A stretch of DNA of 45,221 nt from Lysobacteraceae bacterium (GTDB taxonomy: Bacteria; Pseudomonadota; Gammaproteobacteria; Xanthomonadales; Xanthomonadaceae). Each line of letters opens with the position of its first letter. Position 1 is the stretch's first letter. Position numbers and translations under genes: made by a program. The notes beneath the pieces are model-generated. The model did no database searches and had not been told where the DNA came from. It saw only the letters and a list, made by a program, of their open reading frames with translations. Below, in pieces: positions 35,396 through 42,544 of this stretch. Location: the NCBI GenBank assembly GCA_021299355.1, contig JAJTGG010000018.1, positions 1 through 45,221 of the forward strand. The letters run 5' to 3'.

Positions 35396-36586
35396 ATGGT
35401 CTCCGGCGCCCGTGATTCGCAGGTGCTGGTCATCGGTGGCGGTGCCGCCGGTTTGATGTGCGCGGCAACCGCCGGTTACCGCGGAAGGACGGTCACGGTT
35501 CTGGAAGGCAGCAACCGCTGCGGCAAGAAGATATTGATGTCAGGCGGTGGCCGCTGCAACTTCACCAATACCGGTACCGGTCCGGGAAATTTCCTTTCGC
35601 GTAATCCGCACTTCTGCAAATCGGCCTTGGCCCGCTACCGCCCGATTGATTTCATCGAAATGGTGGAACGTCATGGCATTGCCTATCACGAGAAGGAACT
35701 CGGCCAACTGTTCTGCGACGAGTCGTCGAAGCAGATCGTCAAACTGCTATTGGACGAATGTGATTGGGCCGGAGTGCATATCGCCACTGGTATAGCCATC
35801 AGTTCGATTCGGTTCGCTGGTGACCGATTCGAAGTCGAAACCGCCCAAGGAATCTACCGCGCCGAAAAACTGGTCGTCGCCACCGGTGGCCTGTCGATTC
35901 CCAGCATGGGCGCCAGCGGATTGGGCTACAGCATTGCCCGACAATTCGGTCACGCGTTGGTGGAAACACGGGCCGGGCTGGTGCCGTTCACGCTCAGCGG
36001 CAAGCCGCTTGAACAGTATGCCGAACTTGCCGGTGTTGCCTTACCGATCGCGGTACGCGTCGGTGGCACTGAATTCCGTAACGCCCTGCTGTTCACCCAC
36101 CGCGGCCTGAGCGGCCCGGCCATCCTGCAGATCTCTTCGTATTGGAATCTCGGCGAAGCCATTGAAATCGATCTGCTGCCGGGCCGGGATGCCGGTACGG
36201 AACTTCTGGCACTGCAGCAACAAGGCCATAAAGCCGAACTCAAAACGGTACTGGCGGAATGGCTGCCGAAACGGCTGGCGCAGCTGCTGTGCACGGTATT
36301 TTTCAGCAACAAACCGGTGAATCAATACAAACATGCCGAGCTCCGGGACATCGCTTTCGCCCTGCAGCATTGGCGCATCACTCCCAGCGGCACCGAAGGC
36401 TACCGTACCGCGGAAGTCACCCTCGGCGGCGTGGATACCGAGGGTGTGTCTTCAAGCAGCTTCGAATCGAAGCATCAGCCCGGCCTGTATTTCATCGGCG
36501 AGGTGCTGGATGTGACCGGTCATCTGGGCGGCTACAATTTCCAATGGGCCTGGGCCTCCGGCCATGCCGCCGGCAGCGCGGTCTGA
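35396..36586 (+). CDS. YhiN/HI0933 family flavoprotein
   Basis: FAD/NAD(P)-binding protein of the HI0933/YhiN family, abundant but without a firmly assigned reaction. The 396-residue product shows the dinucleotide fold VLVIGGGAAGLMCAATAGYRG (residues 10-30), the family motif GKKILMSGGGRCNFTN, FCDESSKQIV, VATGGLSIPSMGASGLGY, FTHRGLSGPAILQISSYW and the C-terminal LYFIGEVLDVTGHLGGYNFQWAWASG with bound-FAD contacts. GGAG lies about seven bases before the ATG, inside the deaD 3' end, so it is likely read from the deaD transcript. It is complete. Confidence 0.94.
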   Translation: MVSGARDSQVLVIGGGAAGLMCAATAGYRGRTVTVLEGSNRCGKKILMSGGGRCNFTNTGTGPGNFLSRNPHFCKSALARYRPIDFIEMVERHGIAYHEKELGQLFCDESSKQIVKLLLDECDWAGVHIATGIAISSIRFAGDRFEVETAQGIYRAEKLVVATGGLSIPSMGASGLGYSIARQFGHALVETRAGLVPFTLSGKPLEQYAELAGVALPIAVRVGGTEFRNALLFTHRGLSGPAILQISSYWNLGEAIEIDLLPGRDAGTELLALQQQGHKAELKTVLAEWLPKRLAQLLCTVFFSNKPVNQYKHAELRDIAFALQHWRITPSGTEGYRTAEVTLGGVDTEGVSSSSFESKHQPGLYFIGEVLDVTGHLGGYNFQWAWASGHAAGSAV

Positions 36587-36587
36587 G

Positions 36588-36616
36588 TTGGCATTCCGGC
36601 TGGAAGCGTCTATCAT
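36588..36616 (+). promoter_or_regulatory. Sigma-70-type promoter for the MAPEG gene
   Basis: TTGGCA (36588-36593) and TATCAT (36611-36616) are separated by 17 bases, the best -35/-10 pair I found in the window. It begins two bases after the YhiN stop and would start a transcript near 36623, with an AGGAA Shine-Dalgarno before ATG 36646. Confidence 0.75.
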
Positions 36617-36645
36617 CGCGGAACATCCCTTTTCAGGAACTCCTC

Positions 36646-37041
36646 ATGGATAACGCCATCCTCAGTGCCGCCTTCATCACCCTGCTCAATGTCCTCGTCT
36701 TATTCATCGCGATGGGCCTGGTTGGCCGCGCGCGCGGCAAATACGGCATCAAGGCTCCGGCTTGCAGCGGCCACGAACAGTTCGAATGCGCCTACCGCGC
36801 GCACATGAATACCGTCGAACAGACCGTCATGTTCCTGCCGGTGCTGTGGATCGCCTCCTTGACCGGCTTCATGCCGTGGGCCCACTGGCTCGGCGCCGCC
36901 TGGGTGGTCGGCAGGATCTGGTACGTGCTCGGTTACAACAAAGCCGCTTCGGCGCGCAGCGGCGGCTTCCTGCTCAGCTTCCTGGCTTTCATCGGCCTGT
37001 TCGTGCTCAGCGCCATCGGCGTTTACCAGAACATGCCTTGA
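36646..37041 (+). CDS. MAPEG family membrane protein
   Basis: Member of the membrane-associated proteins in eicosanoid and glutathione metabolism; bacterial ones are often glutathione-dependent. The 131-residue product has four hydrophobic segments and the family signature FECAYRAHMNTVEQTVMFLPVLW (residues 46-68), with the conserved Arg/Asn/Glu of the glutathione site, and GRIWYVLGYNKA. The ATG at 36646 is supported by AGGAA nine bases upstream and a strong promoter; longer open frame upstream overlaps YhiN and is not homologous. Flanked by a promoter and a terminator, so monocistronic. Confidence 0.93.
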   Translation: MDNAILSAAFITLLNVLVLFIAMGLVGRARGKYGIKAPACSGHEQFECAYRAHMNTVEQTVMFLPVLWIASLTGFMPWAHWLGAAWVVGRIWYVLGYNKAASARSGGFLLSFLAFIGLFVLSAIGVYQNMP

Positions 37042-37054
37042 TGCCTGTTGCTCA

Positions 37055-37090
37055 GTGAAAAAGGGCGGAGAATTCTCCGCCCTTTTTCAC
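37055..37090. terminator. Perfect 36-bp palindromic terminator after the MAPEG gene
   Basis: GTGAAAAAGGGCGGAGAA is followed immediately by its exact reverse complement, giving an 18-bp stem capacity with A-tract and T-tract shoulders. It starts 13 bases after the MAPEG stop. The following 200 bases (37091-37292) are AT-rich with no gene; they contain the promoter of the next gene. Confidence 0.88.
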
Positions 37091-37235
37091 CCTTCACATA
37101 CACGTACATATACGCTCGACGCGACCTGCACATCTACACCAAAGCGCTAGCGTCGGCGCGTAAAACAGCAATATGGGTATGGGCTTAAAGGCAATACGAT
37201 GATTTAGCACCTAATACACCATAATCCAGAAGTCA

Positions 37236-37266
37236 TTGCCGCATAAACCGGGAATTGGCGTATGAT
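37236..37266 (+). promoter_or_regulatory. Candidate promoter of the methyltransferase gene
   Basis: TTGCCG (37236-37241) and TATGAT (37261-37266) are separated by 19 bases, slightly long. The transcript would start about 20 bases before ATG 37293, with AGGGAAA as Shine-Dalgarno. Confidence 0.5.
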
Positions 37267-37292
37267 AATCAATGGTTTAATAGGGAAACTGC

Positions 37293-37895
37293 ATGTCGAA
37301 GCCTAAAATGAAAACCTATGATGAGGCCTATTTCGACCGCTGGTATCGGGGTAAACATGCCTCGGACGACAAAGCCCTGGCCCGTAAAGTGGCGGTGGCG
37401 GTGGCCGTGGCCGAGCTGCATCTGGGCCGTCCCATCCGTTTGGTGCTTGATATCGGCTGCGGTGAGGCCCCGTGGCGCAAGCCCCTGCTGAAACTCCGGC
37501 CCGGCCTGCATTACCAAGGCGTGGATGCCAGCGAATACGTGGTCCGTCGCTACGGGCGCAGCCGGAACATCGCTCTTGCCGGCTTCGGCCAGATGCAGCA
37601 GCTGCGTATCGGACCGCCAGCCGATCTTCTGGTCTGCGCAGATGTGCTGCACTATGTTCCGGGCGCTGAACTGAAACGCGGACTGGAAGGCTTTCCGGAG
37701 CTGTGCAGTGGTGTGGCCTACATCGATGTGTTCTGCCGTGAGGACGCCATCACCGGCGACTTCAAAGGCTTCATTGCCCGCAGCCGCGCGCAATACCGTA
37801 AGCTATTCGACAGCATCGGGCTGACCGCACTGGGCAGCCATTGTTACCTGAGTCCGGCCTGTGACAGCCCGGTTTCCGCACTTGAACGCCTGTGA
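37293..37895 (+). CDS. Class I SAM-dependent methyltransferase, substrate unknown
   Basis: The 200-residue product has the SAM-binding motif I VLDIGCGEAPWRKPLL at about residues 51-66, the acidic motif II YQGVDASEYVV, and motif III-IV ADLLVCADVLHYVPG, a complete class I fold core. The N terminus MKTYDEAYFDRWYRG is common in this group of small methyltransferases. Shine-Dalgarno AGGGAAA is well placed. It ends eight bases before the exported cyclophilin gene, so the pair may be co-transcribed. The substrate cannot be inferred. Confidence 0.88.
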   Translation: MSKPKMKTYDEAYFDRWYRGKHASDDKALARKVAVAVAVAELHLGRPIRLVLDIGCGEAPWRKPLLKLRPGLHYQGVDASEYVVRRYGRSRNIALAGFGQMQQLRIGPPADLLVCADVLHYVPGAELKRGLEGFPELCSGVAYIDVFCREDAITGDFKGFIARSRAQYRKLFDSIGLTALGSHCYLSPACDSPVSALERL

Positions 37896-37902
37896 GTCCA
37901 TC

Positions 37903-38802
37903 ATGAAAACCCCGATACGCACCCTGCTCTGCCTCGCTCTCCTGCTCGCCACAACGCAGCTCTCAGCCGCGGCCAAGGGCAAGACCATGCAGGAAATCCT
38001 CGATGCCAGCAGCGCCGCCGATTGGCGCACGCCCGAAGCCGACAATCTACTGGTGATGGACATCGCCGGCGGTCGGGTGCTGATTGAATTGGCGCCTCAA
38101 TTCGCGCCGGAACATGTCGGCAACATCAAAACCCTCGCCCGTGAAGGCTACTGGAACGGACTGTCCATCAACCGCTCGCACGACAACTTCGTCGTGCAAT
38201 GGGGCGACCCGTCCGAAGATCCGGCCAAAGCCAAATCCATCGGCAACGCCAAGGCGAAACTGCCGGCCGAGTTCGCGCTCACGGGTTTCGACAAATCCGT
38301 ATTCCATCCGGTCAAGGACCGCGAAGGCTGGTCGAAACAGGCCGGCTTCATGCACGGCTTTCCGGCTGCCACCGACCGCAAGCAGACCTGGATGACCCAC
38401 TGCTACGGTGCGCTCGGCGCTGGTCGCGGCAACAAGGCTGACTCCAGCAACGGCACCGAACTGTATGTGGTGACCGGGCAATCGCCGCGCCAGCTCGACC
38501 GCAACATCACCGTGGTCGGCCGCGTGCTGCAGGGCATGGAGTACCTCTCGGTGCTGCCGCGCGGTACCGGCCCGCTGGGTTTTTATGAAAAACCCGAGCA
38601 ACGCACACCGATCAAATCCATCGCACTGGCGTCGACCCTCCCGGAAAACCAGCGACCGCAGCTGGAGGTATTCCGCACCGATACCGCCAGCTTCGACGAA
38701 CTGGTGGAATCCCGCCGCAACCGCAAGGACGACTGGTACCTGAACAAGGCCGGCTTCATCGACCTGTGCAACATCCCCGTTCCGGCACGTACCAAGAAAT
38801 AA
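37903..38802 (+). CDS. Exported cyclophilin-type peptidyl-prolyl isomerase
   Basis: Predicted periplasmic prolyl isomerase. The 299-residue product begins with a Sec signal peptide (MKTPIRTLLCLALLLATTQLSAAA). The cyclophilin fold is visible in GGRVLIELAPQFAPEHVGNI, GYWNGLSINRSHDNFVVQWGDP (the usual FHR/Q active-site region reads INRSHDNFVVQWGDP), GADSNGTELYVVTG-like (DSSNGTELYVVTGQSPRQLD) and NITVVGRVLQGMEYLSVLPRG. A large insert at about 100-145 and a C-terminal extension of about 60 residues make it longer than PpiA (190). The start is ATG 37903, within eight bases of the methyltransferase stop. Confidence 0.92.
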   Translation: MKTPIRTLLCLALLLATTQLSAAAKGKTMQEILDASSAADWRTPEADNLLVMDIAGGRVLIELAPQFAPEHVGNIKTLAREGYWNGLSINRSHDNFVVQWGDPSEDPAKAKSIGNAKAKLPAEFALTGFDKSVFHPVKDREGWSKQAGFMHGFPAATDRKQTWMTHCYGALGAGRGNKADSSNGTELYVVTGQSPRQLDRNITVVGRVLQGMEYLSVLPRGTGPLGFYEKPEQRTPIKSIALASTLPENQRPQLEVFRTDTASFDELVESRRNRKDDWYLNKAGFIDLCNIPVPARTKK

Positions 38803-38827
38803 AAAAACTGCCTTCGGGCGGTTTTTT
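38802..38827. terminator. Bidirectional terminator between cyclophilin and rhomboid genes
   Basis: An 11-bp stem (AAAAAACTGCC / GGCGGTTTTTT, one G-T pair) closes a TTCG tetraloop, with A's and T's on both shoulders. It starts at the cyclophilin stop codon and ends three bases from the convergent rhomboid stop, so it serves both genes. Confidence 0.9.
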
Positions 38828-38830
38828 CAC

Positions 38831-39436
38831 TCAGGGATTCATCAGCTTCCCGAGAAAAGAGGTCAGTGCCCCGGGCTCGGCCAGCGCAGTGAACGCGACA
38901 CCGTAGGCCGCGCCCCACAGATGCGCGCTGTGGTTGATGTTATCGTTGCCCTTCCTGTCCAGATACATCGAATACGCGACATAGAGCACAGCATACAGAA
39001 TGGCCGGTACCGGAATTAAATAGATGTACAGCATCGACCACGGCTGCAGAAGAATATAGGCGAACAGTACCGCCGACACCGCACCCGAAGCACCGAGCGT
39101 GGAATAGCGCGGATTGTTGCGGCGCGGAAGCGCCCAGGGCAGGATCGAGAATACGATACCGCCGAGATAAAATAGGTAATAGCCGAATCCGCCGAAGTGC
39201 GCGCTGAACACCGTTTCCATGACCCGCCCGAAGAAGAACAGGGTAATCATGTTGAACAGAAGGTGCATAAAGTCGGCATGCACGAATCCGTAAGAGAGAT
39301 ACGGGATATACCTTCGCTTGCGGCGGGCTTGGTAAGGATTCAGCGACCAGCGATACTGAAAGGCACGGTCTTGGAAACCAATCCAGGAGATCAGGCAGGT
39401 GACGCCGATGATGATGAGATTGCCCGACAGCGACAT
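38831..39436 (-). CDS. Rhomboid family intramembrane serine protease
   Basis: Predicted intramembrane protease. The 201-residue product has about six hydrophobic segments with the rhomboid landmarks LSYGFVHADFMHLLFNMITLFFFG, the nucleophile Ser in STLGASGAVSAVLFAYIL (GASG, about residue 117), and the catalytic His in NINHSAHLWGAAYGVAF near residue 172. Both catalytic residues are present, so it should be active. It is monocistronic and convergent with the cyclophilin gene. The 107-base region upstream (39437-39543) contains no other gene. Confidence 0.94.
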   Translation of the reverse strand: MSLSGNLIIIGVTCLISWIGFQDRAFQYRWSLNPYQARRKRRYIPYLSYGFVHADFMHLLFNMITLFFFGRVMETVFSAHFGGFGYYLFYLGGIVFSILPWALPRRNNPRYSTLGASGAVSAVLFAYILLQPWSMLYIYLIPVPAILYAVLYVAYSMYLDRKGNDNINHSAHLWGAAYGVAFTALAEPGALTSFLGKLMNP

Positions 39437-39543
39437 GGCACGACTCTCAAGGACCCTAAGCGTTCAAGCGTAACCAAATCCCACAGTGATGCCAAGCACA
39501 AAGGGCATCCATGCATGGGAATTTACGATTAGGTCACATTTAC

Positions 39544-40827
39544 TCAACCGCGGATGGCTCGCAAGGCCTTTTCCAGTATCGCGAGCGCCTCGGCCAGCAC
39601 TGCATCTTCGATGGTAATCGGCACCAGCACGCGGATGCTATTGGCATATACACCGCAGCTGAGCAGAATCAGACCGAGCTCGGCGGCTTTGGCGGTCAGC
39701 GCCTTGGCGGCCACGTCATCCGGTGTATTCTCGGTGCCGGGCTTGATCAGTTCGAACGCGAACATGGCGCCGAGATGGCGGATTTCGCCGATGCCGAGCG
39801 CCGGTTCCTTGGCCAGATTGCCGACATATGCCGCGAGCGTTTCGCCAAGCTGGGTTGAACGCGCCAGAATGTTCTCCGAATCGATGACCTCGAGCACACC
39901 CAGTGCCGCGGCGCAGGCCACCGGATTGCCGCCGTAGGTGCCGCCCAGACCGCCGGCTGCCGGCGCATCAATGACTTCGGCACGGCCGACCACACCCGAC
40001 AGCGGCATGCCGCCAGCCAGGGACTTTGCGGTGGTGATCAGATCGGCCTTGACGTCGAAATGCTCCATGGCGAACAGCTTGCCGGTGCGGGCGAAACCGC
40101 TCTGCACCTCATCGGCAATTAGAAGAATGCCATGCTCGTCGCAGATGGCGCGCAAGGCGCGCATCAATTCCGGCGGGGCCGGCACGAAACCACCCTCGCC
40201 GATGACCGGCTCGATGATGATGGCGGCCACACGCGAGGCCTCGATGTCGTACTTGAACAGATTGGCGATGTCCTGCAAGGTGTCGGCCACGGTCACGCCG
40301 TGATAAGGATGCGGGAAGCGGGCATGGAAGATGTCGGCCGGGAACGGACCGAAACCGATTTTGTAGGGGGCGACTTTGCCGGTCAGGCCAAGCGTGAGCA
40401 ACGTGCGGCCGTGGTAACCGCCACCGAAGGCAATCACGCCCGGGCGCTTGGTGTAAGCACGCGCGATCTTGACGGCATTCTCAACCGCTTCGGCGCCGGT
40501 GGTGATGAACAGGGTTTTGGCTTTGCCGGCAATCGGGGCGCGCTTGTTCAGTTCCTCGGCCAATTCAATGTAGGGTTCATAGGGCATGACCTGGAAACAG
40601 CTGTGCACCACGCCTTCCAGCTGCTGCTGGATGCGGGCCATCACTTTCGGATGGCGGTGACCGGTGTTCATGACCCCGATGCCGCCGGCGAAATCGATGT
40701 AACGCCTTCCATCGGCGTCCCAGATTTCAGCGTTTTCAGCACGCACGGCGAACAGCTGGGTGGCGTTACCGACGCCACGGGCGACGGCATCAACCCGGCG
40801 TTGCTGCAACTCGGCATTTTTGCTCAT
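39544..40827 (-). CDS. gabT: 4-aminobutyrate aminotransferase GabT
   Basis: PLP enzyme that transfers the amino group of GABA to 2-oxoglutarate. The 427-residue product has RYIDFAGGIGVMNTGHRHP, ITTGAEAVENAVKIAR, GGGYHGRTLLTLGLTGK, EPVIGEGGFVPAP, LIADEVQSGFARTG, the PLP Lys in ITTAKSLAGGMPLSG (about residue 267) and GTYGGNPVACAAALGVLEV. Two ATGs are close together (40833, 40827); the second has GAGGAA six bases upstream and is preferred. No gabD is in the window. A perfect palindrome covers its -10 box, suggesting dedicated repression. A broader omega-aminotransferase specificity is possible. Confidence 0.95.
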   Translation of the reverse strand: MSKNAELQQRRVDAVARGVGNATQLFAVRAENAEIWDADGRRYIDFAGGIGVMNTGHRHPKVMARIQQQLEGVVHSCFQVMPYEPYIELAEELNKRAPIAGKAKTLFITTGAEAVENAVKIARAYTKRPGVIAFGGGYHGRTLLTLGLTGKVAPYKIGFGPFPADIFHARFPHPYHGVTVADTLQDIANLFKYDIEASRVAAIIIEPVIGEGGFVPAPPELMRALRAICDEHGILLIADEVQSGFARTGKLFAMEHFDVKADLITTAKSLAGGMPLSGVVGRAEVIDAPAAGGLGGTYGGNPVACAAALGVLEVIDSENILARSTQLGETLAAYVGNLAKEPALGIGEIRHLGAMFAFELIKPGTENTPDDVAAKALTAKAAELGLILLSCGVYANSIRVLVPITIEDAVLAEALAILEKALRAIRG

Positions 40828-40843
40828 CGTCATTTCCTCAACA

Positions 40844-40865
40844 GGTGTTTAATATATTAAACACC
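40844..40865. promoter_or_regulatory. 22-bp perfect palindrome, probable operator of gabT
   Basis: GGTGTTTAATA is followed without a gap by its exact reverse complement. It overlaps the gabT -10 box (TAATAT, 40859-40854) and lies 17 bases before the preferred ATG. Its size and symmetry fit a dimeric repressor of the TetR, GntR or MarR type; which one is unknown and no regulator gene is adjacent. Confidence 0.75.
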
Positions 40866-40882
40866 CGCTTCACGCAATGCAA
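40854..40882 (-). promoter_or_regulatory. gabT promoter, TTGCAT-17-TAATAT
   Basis: On the minus strand the -35 TTGCAT (40882-40877) and the -10 TAATAT (40859-40854) are exactly 17 bases apart. The -10 lies inside the palindromic operator. Confidence 0.65.
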
Positions 40883-40890
40883 GCAAGCCG

Positions 40891-40919
40891 TTACATAGAC
40901 TAAACTTCCCCTTCATACT
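40891..40919 (+). promoter_or_regulatory. Candidate promoter of the peroxiredoxin gene
   Basis: TTACAT (40891-40896) and CATACT (40914-40919) are 17 bases apart. The transcript would begin near 40926, so the leader would be very short, with AAGGA just at its start. It is divergent from the gabT promoter. Confidence 0.4.
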
Positions 40920-40933
40920 GCAAAGGAACTCCC

Positions 40934-41527
40934 ATGCTGGCTCCCGGCGCACCCGCTCCGCATTTCGCCCTGCCCGACCAATCCGGCGCCATTCAGGACG
41001 CCAAAGCCCTGAAAGGCAAGCGCTATCTGGTCTATTTCTACCCGAAGGATTCCACCCCCGGCTGTACCGTGCAGGCCTGCGGCATTCAGTCGGATCTGGC
41101 GCAATTCAACAAACTTGGCATACCGGTTTTCGGCGTCAGCATGGACTCGGTGGCCAGTCACCGTAAATTCGCCGACAAATACGCCCTGCGCTTTCCGCTC
41201 TTGGCCGACACCGAACGCGCCCTGATCGAGGCGTATGGCGTCTGGGTCGAAAAATCGATGTACGGCAAACAGTACATGGGTATTTCGCGCAGCAGCTTTC
41301 TGGTCGGCAGCAACGGAAAAATCGAACAGGTCTGGGAAAAGGTCAACACCAAAACCCATGCCGCCGATGTGCTGGCCTTCATCGGTGGCGCGAAACCGGC
41401 GGCGACTGCGGTCAAAAAGCCCAGCGCTAAACCGGTGGCCAAAAAAGCGACCCCGAAAAAGCCCGCCGTGAAAAAATCCGTGACCAAGAAATCGCCGGCA
41501 AACAAAACCGCCGTAAAGAAGAAGTAA
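40934..41527 (+). CDS. bcp: Bcp/PrxQ-type peroxiredoxin with a lysine-rich C-terminal tail
   Basis: Thiol peroxidase reducing H2O2 and organic peroxides. The core (residues 1-152) has the PrxQ active site KDSTPGCTVQACGIQSD with the peroxidatic Cys44 and a second Cys49 five residues on, the normal two-Cys PrxQ arrangement; FGVSMDSVASHRKFADKY and YMGISRSSFLVGSNGKI are also typical. Residues 153-197 form a low-complexity tail with 16 Lys plus Ala, Pro and Thr, like histone H1 or AlgP. Normal Bcp has about 155 residues. The tail may bind DNA or another polyanion; this is inference. AAGGA lies about eight bases before the ATG. The DMT gene starts six bases after its stop. Confidence 0.92.
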   Translation: MLAPGAPAPHFALPDQSGAIQDAKALKGKRYLVYFYPKDSTPGCTVQACGIQSDLAQFNKLGIPVFGVSMDSVASHRKFADKYALRFPLLADTERALIEAYGVWVEKSMYGKQYMGISRSSFLVGSNGKIEQVWEKVNTKTHAADVLAFIGGAKPAATAVKKPSAKPVAKKATPKKPAVKKSVTKKSPANKTAVKKK

Positions 41528-41533
41528 ACGCCG

Positions 41534-42421
41534 ATGCCCCACTCCGCCGCAGAGCGCAAAGCGTTCTGGCAAATCCATTTCTGCGTGCTGCTGTGGGGCT
41601 TCACCGCCATCCTGGGCAAGCTGATCACCTTGCCGGCACAGTCGTTGGTGGTGTGGCGCATGCTCTTGGTCAGTGTTTTTCTGGCCGTACTTCCCCGAGT
41701 CTGGCGCGGCCTGCGGGTACTGCCACCACGCTTGATCGCCATCTATGCCGGCATCGGTGTCATCGTTGCGCTGCACTGGCTGACCTTCTATGGCGCCATC
41801 AAGCTGGCGAATGCCTCGGTGGCGGTCAGCTGCCTGGCGCTCGGGTCCATCTTCACCGCCATCATCGAACCGATGCTGACCGGCAAACCTCATGCCCGCA
41901 GCGAGATCCTGCTCGGCCTGATGGTAATCCCCGGCGTCTACCTGCTGATCGGCGGCGTGCCGCTGTCGATGCATCTGGGCATCGCAGTCGGCATTCTTTC
42001 CTCGCTGCTGACTGCCGTATTCGCCACACTCAACAAACGCTATGTGCATGAGGCCGATCCCGAATCGGTGACCTTCATTGAAATGAGTGTCGGAGCCTTG
42101 GCACTGGCCGGCGCAAGTGCATTGTATTTCGGCGTGGATGCCACCTTCATCCGGCCCGATCTCTACAATTTCAGTTTGCTGTTGGTGCTGGCCATCCTGT
42201 GCACCCTGCTGCCGTTCATTCTGTCGCTGCATGCCCTGCGACACATCAGCGCGTTCAGCACCCAGTTGGCGCTGAACCTGGAGCCGGTGTATGCCATCGT
42301 CATCGCCGCCCTATGGCTGAGGGAATACCAGGAATTGACCCCGCAGTTCTATGCAGGTGTGGCGGTCATCCTCTCGGCGGTGTTCGTGCAGCCGCTATTG
42401 TTGCGGAAAAGGCCGGCCTAG
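41534..42421 (+). CDS. EamA/DMT family transporter
   Basis: Predicted inner-membrane exporter of the drug/metabolite transporter superfamily. The 295-residue product has ten hydrophobic segments in two EamA repeats: FWQIHFCVLLWGFTAILGKLI and WRMLLVSVFLAVLPRVW in the first half, GIAVGILSSLLTAVFATLNKR and ALNLEPVYAIVIAALWLREYQ in the second. The conserved LEP motif occurs in both halves (IIEPMLTG, NLEPVYA). It starts six bases after the peroxiredoxin gene with no clear Shine-Dalgarno, so translational coupling is likely. The substrate is unknown; 42422-42544 is a short gap with no gene. Confidence 0.92.
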   Translation: MPHSAAERKAFWQIHFCVLLWGFTAILGKLITLPAQSLVVWRMLLVSVFLAVLPRVWRGLRVLPPRLIAIYAGIGVIVALHWLTFYGAIKLANASVAVSCLALGSIFTAIIEPMLTGKPHARSEILLGLMVIPGVYLLIGGVPLSMHLGIAVGILSSLLTAVFATLNKRYVHEADPESVTFIEMSVGALALAGASALYFGVDATFIRPDLYNFSLLLVLAILCTLLPFILSLHALRHISAFSTQLALNLEPVYAIVIAALWLREYQELTPQFYAGVAVILSAVFVQPLLLRKRPA

Positions 42422-42544
42422 TGCACGTCCGCGGTTTTCGGTGCAGAATACATATTCACAAACCCTGGCGTTCGACGGCAAGCGGATGATTGGGGTCGGC
42501 TCAAGGAAATTGCCAAACTGTAAACACCACCACGGAGCAAGACC

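Noticed and set aside
40913-42244. 443-codon open frame antisense to the peroxiredoxin and DMT genes
   Set aside because: It crosses two solid genes and has repetitive Gln/His/Arg composition with no domain.
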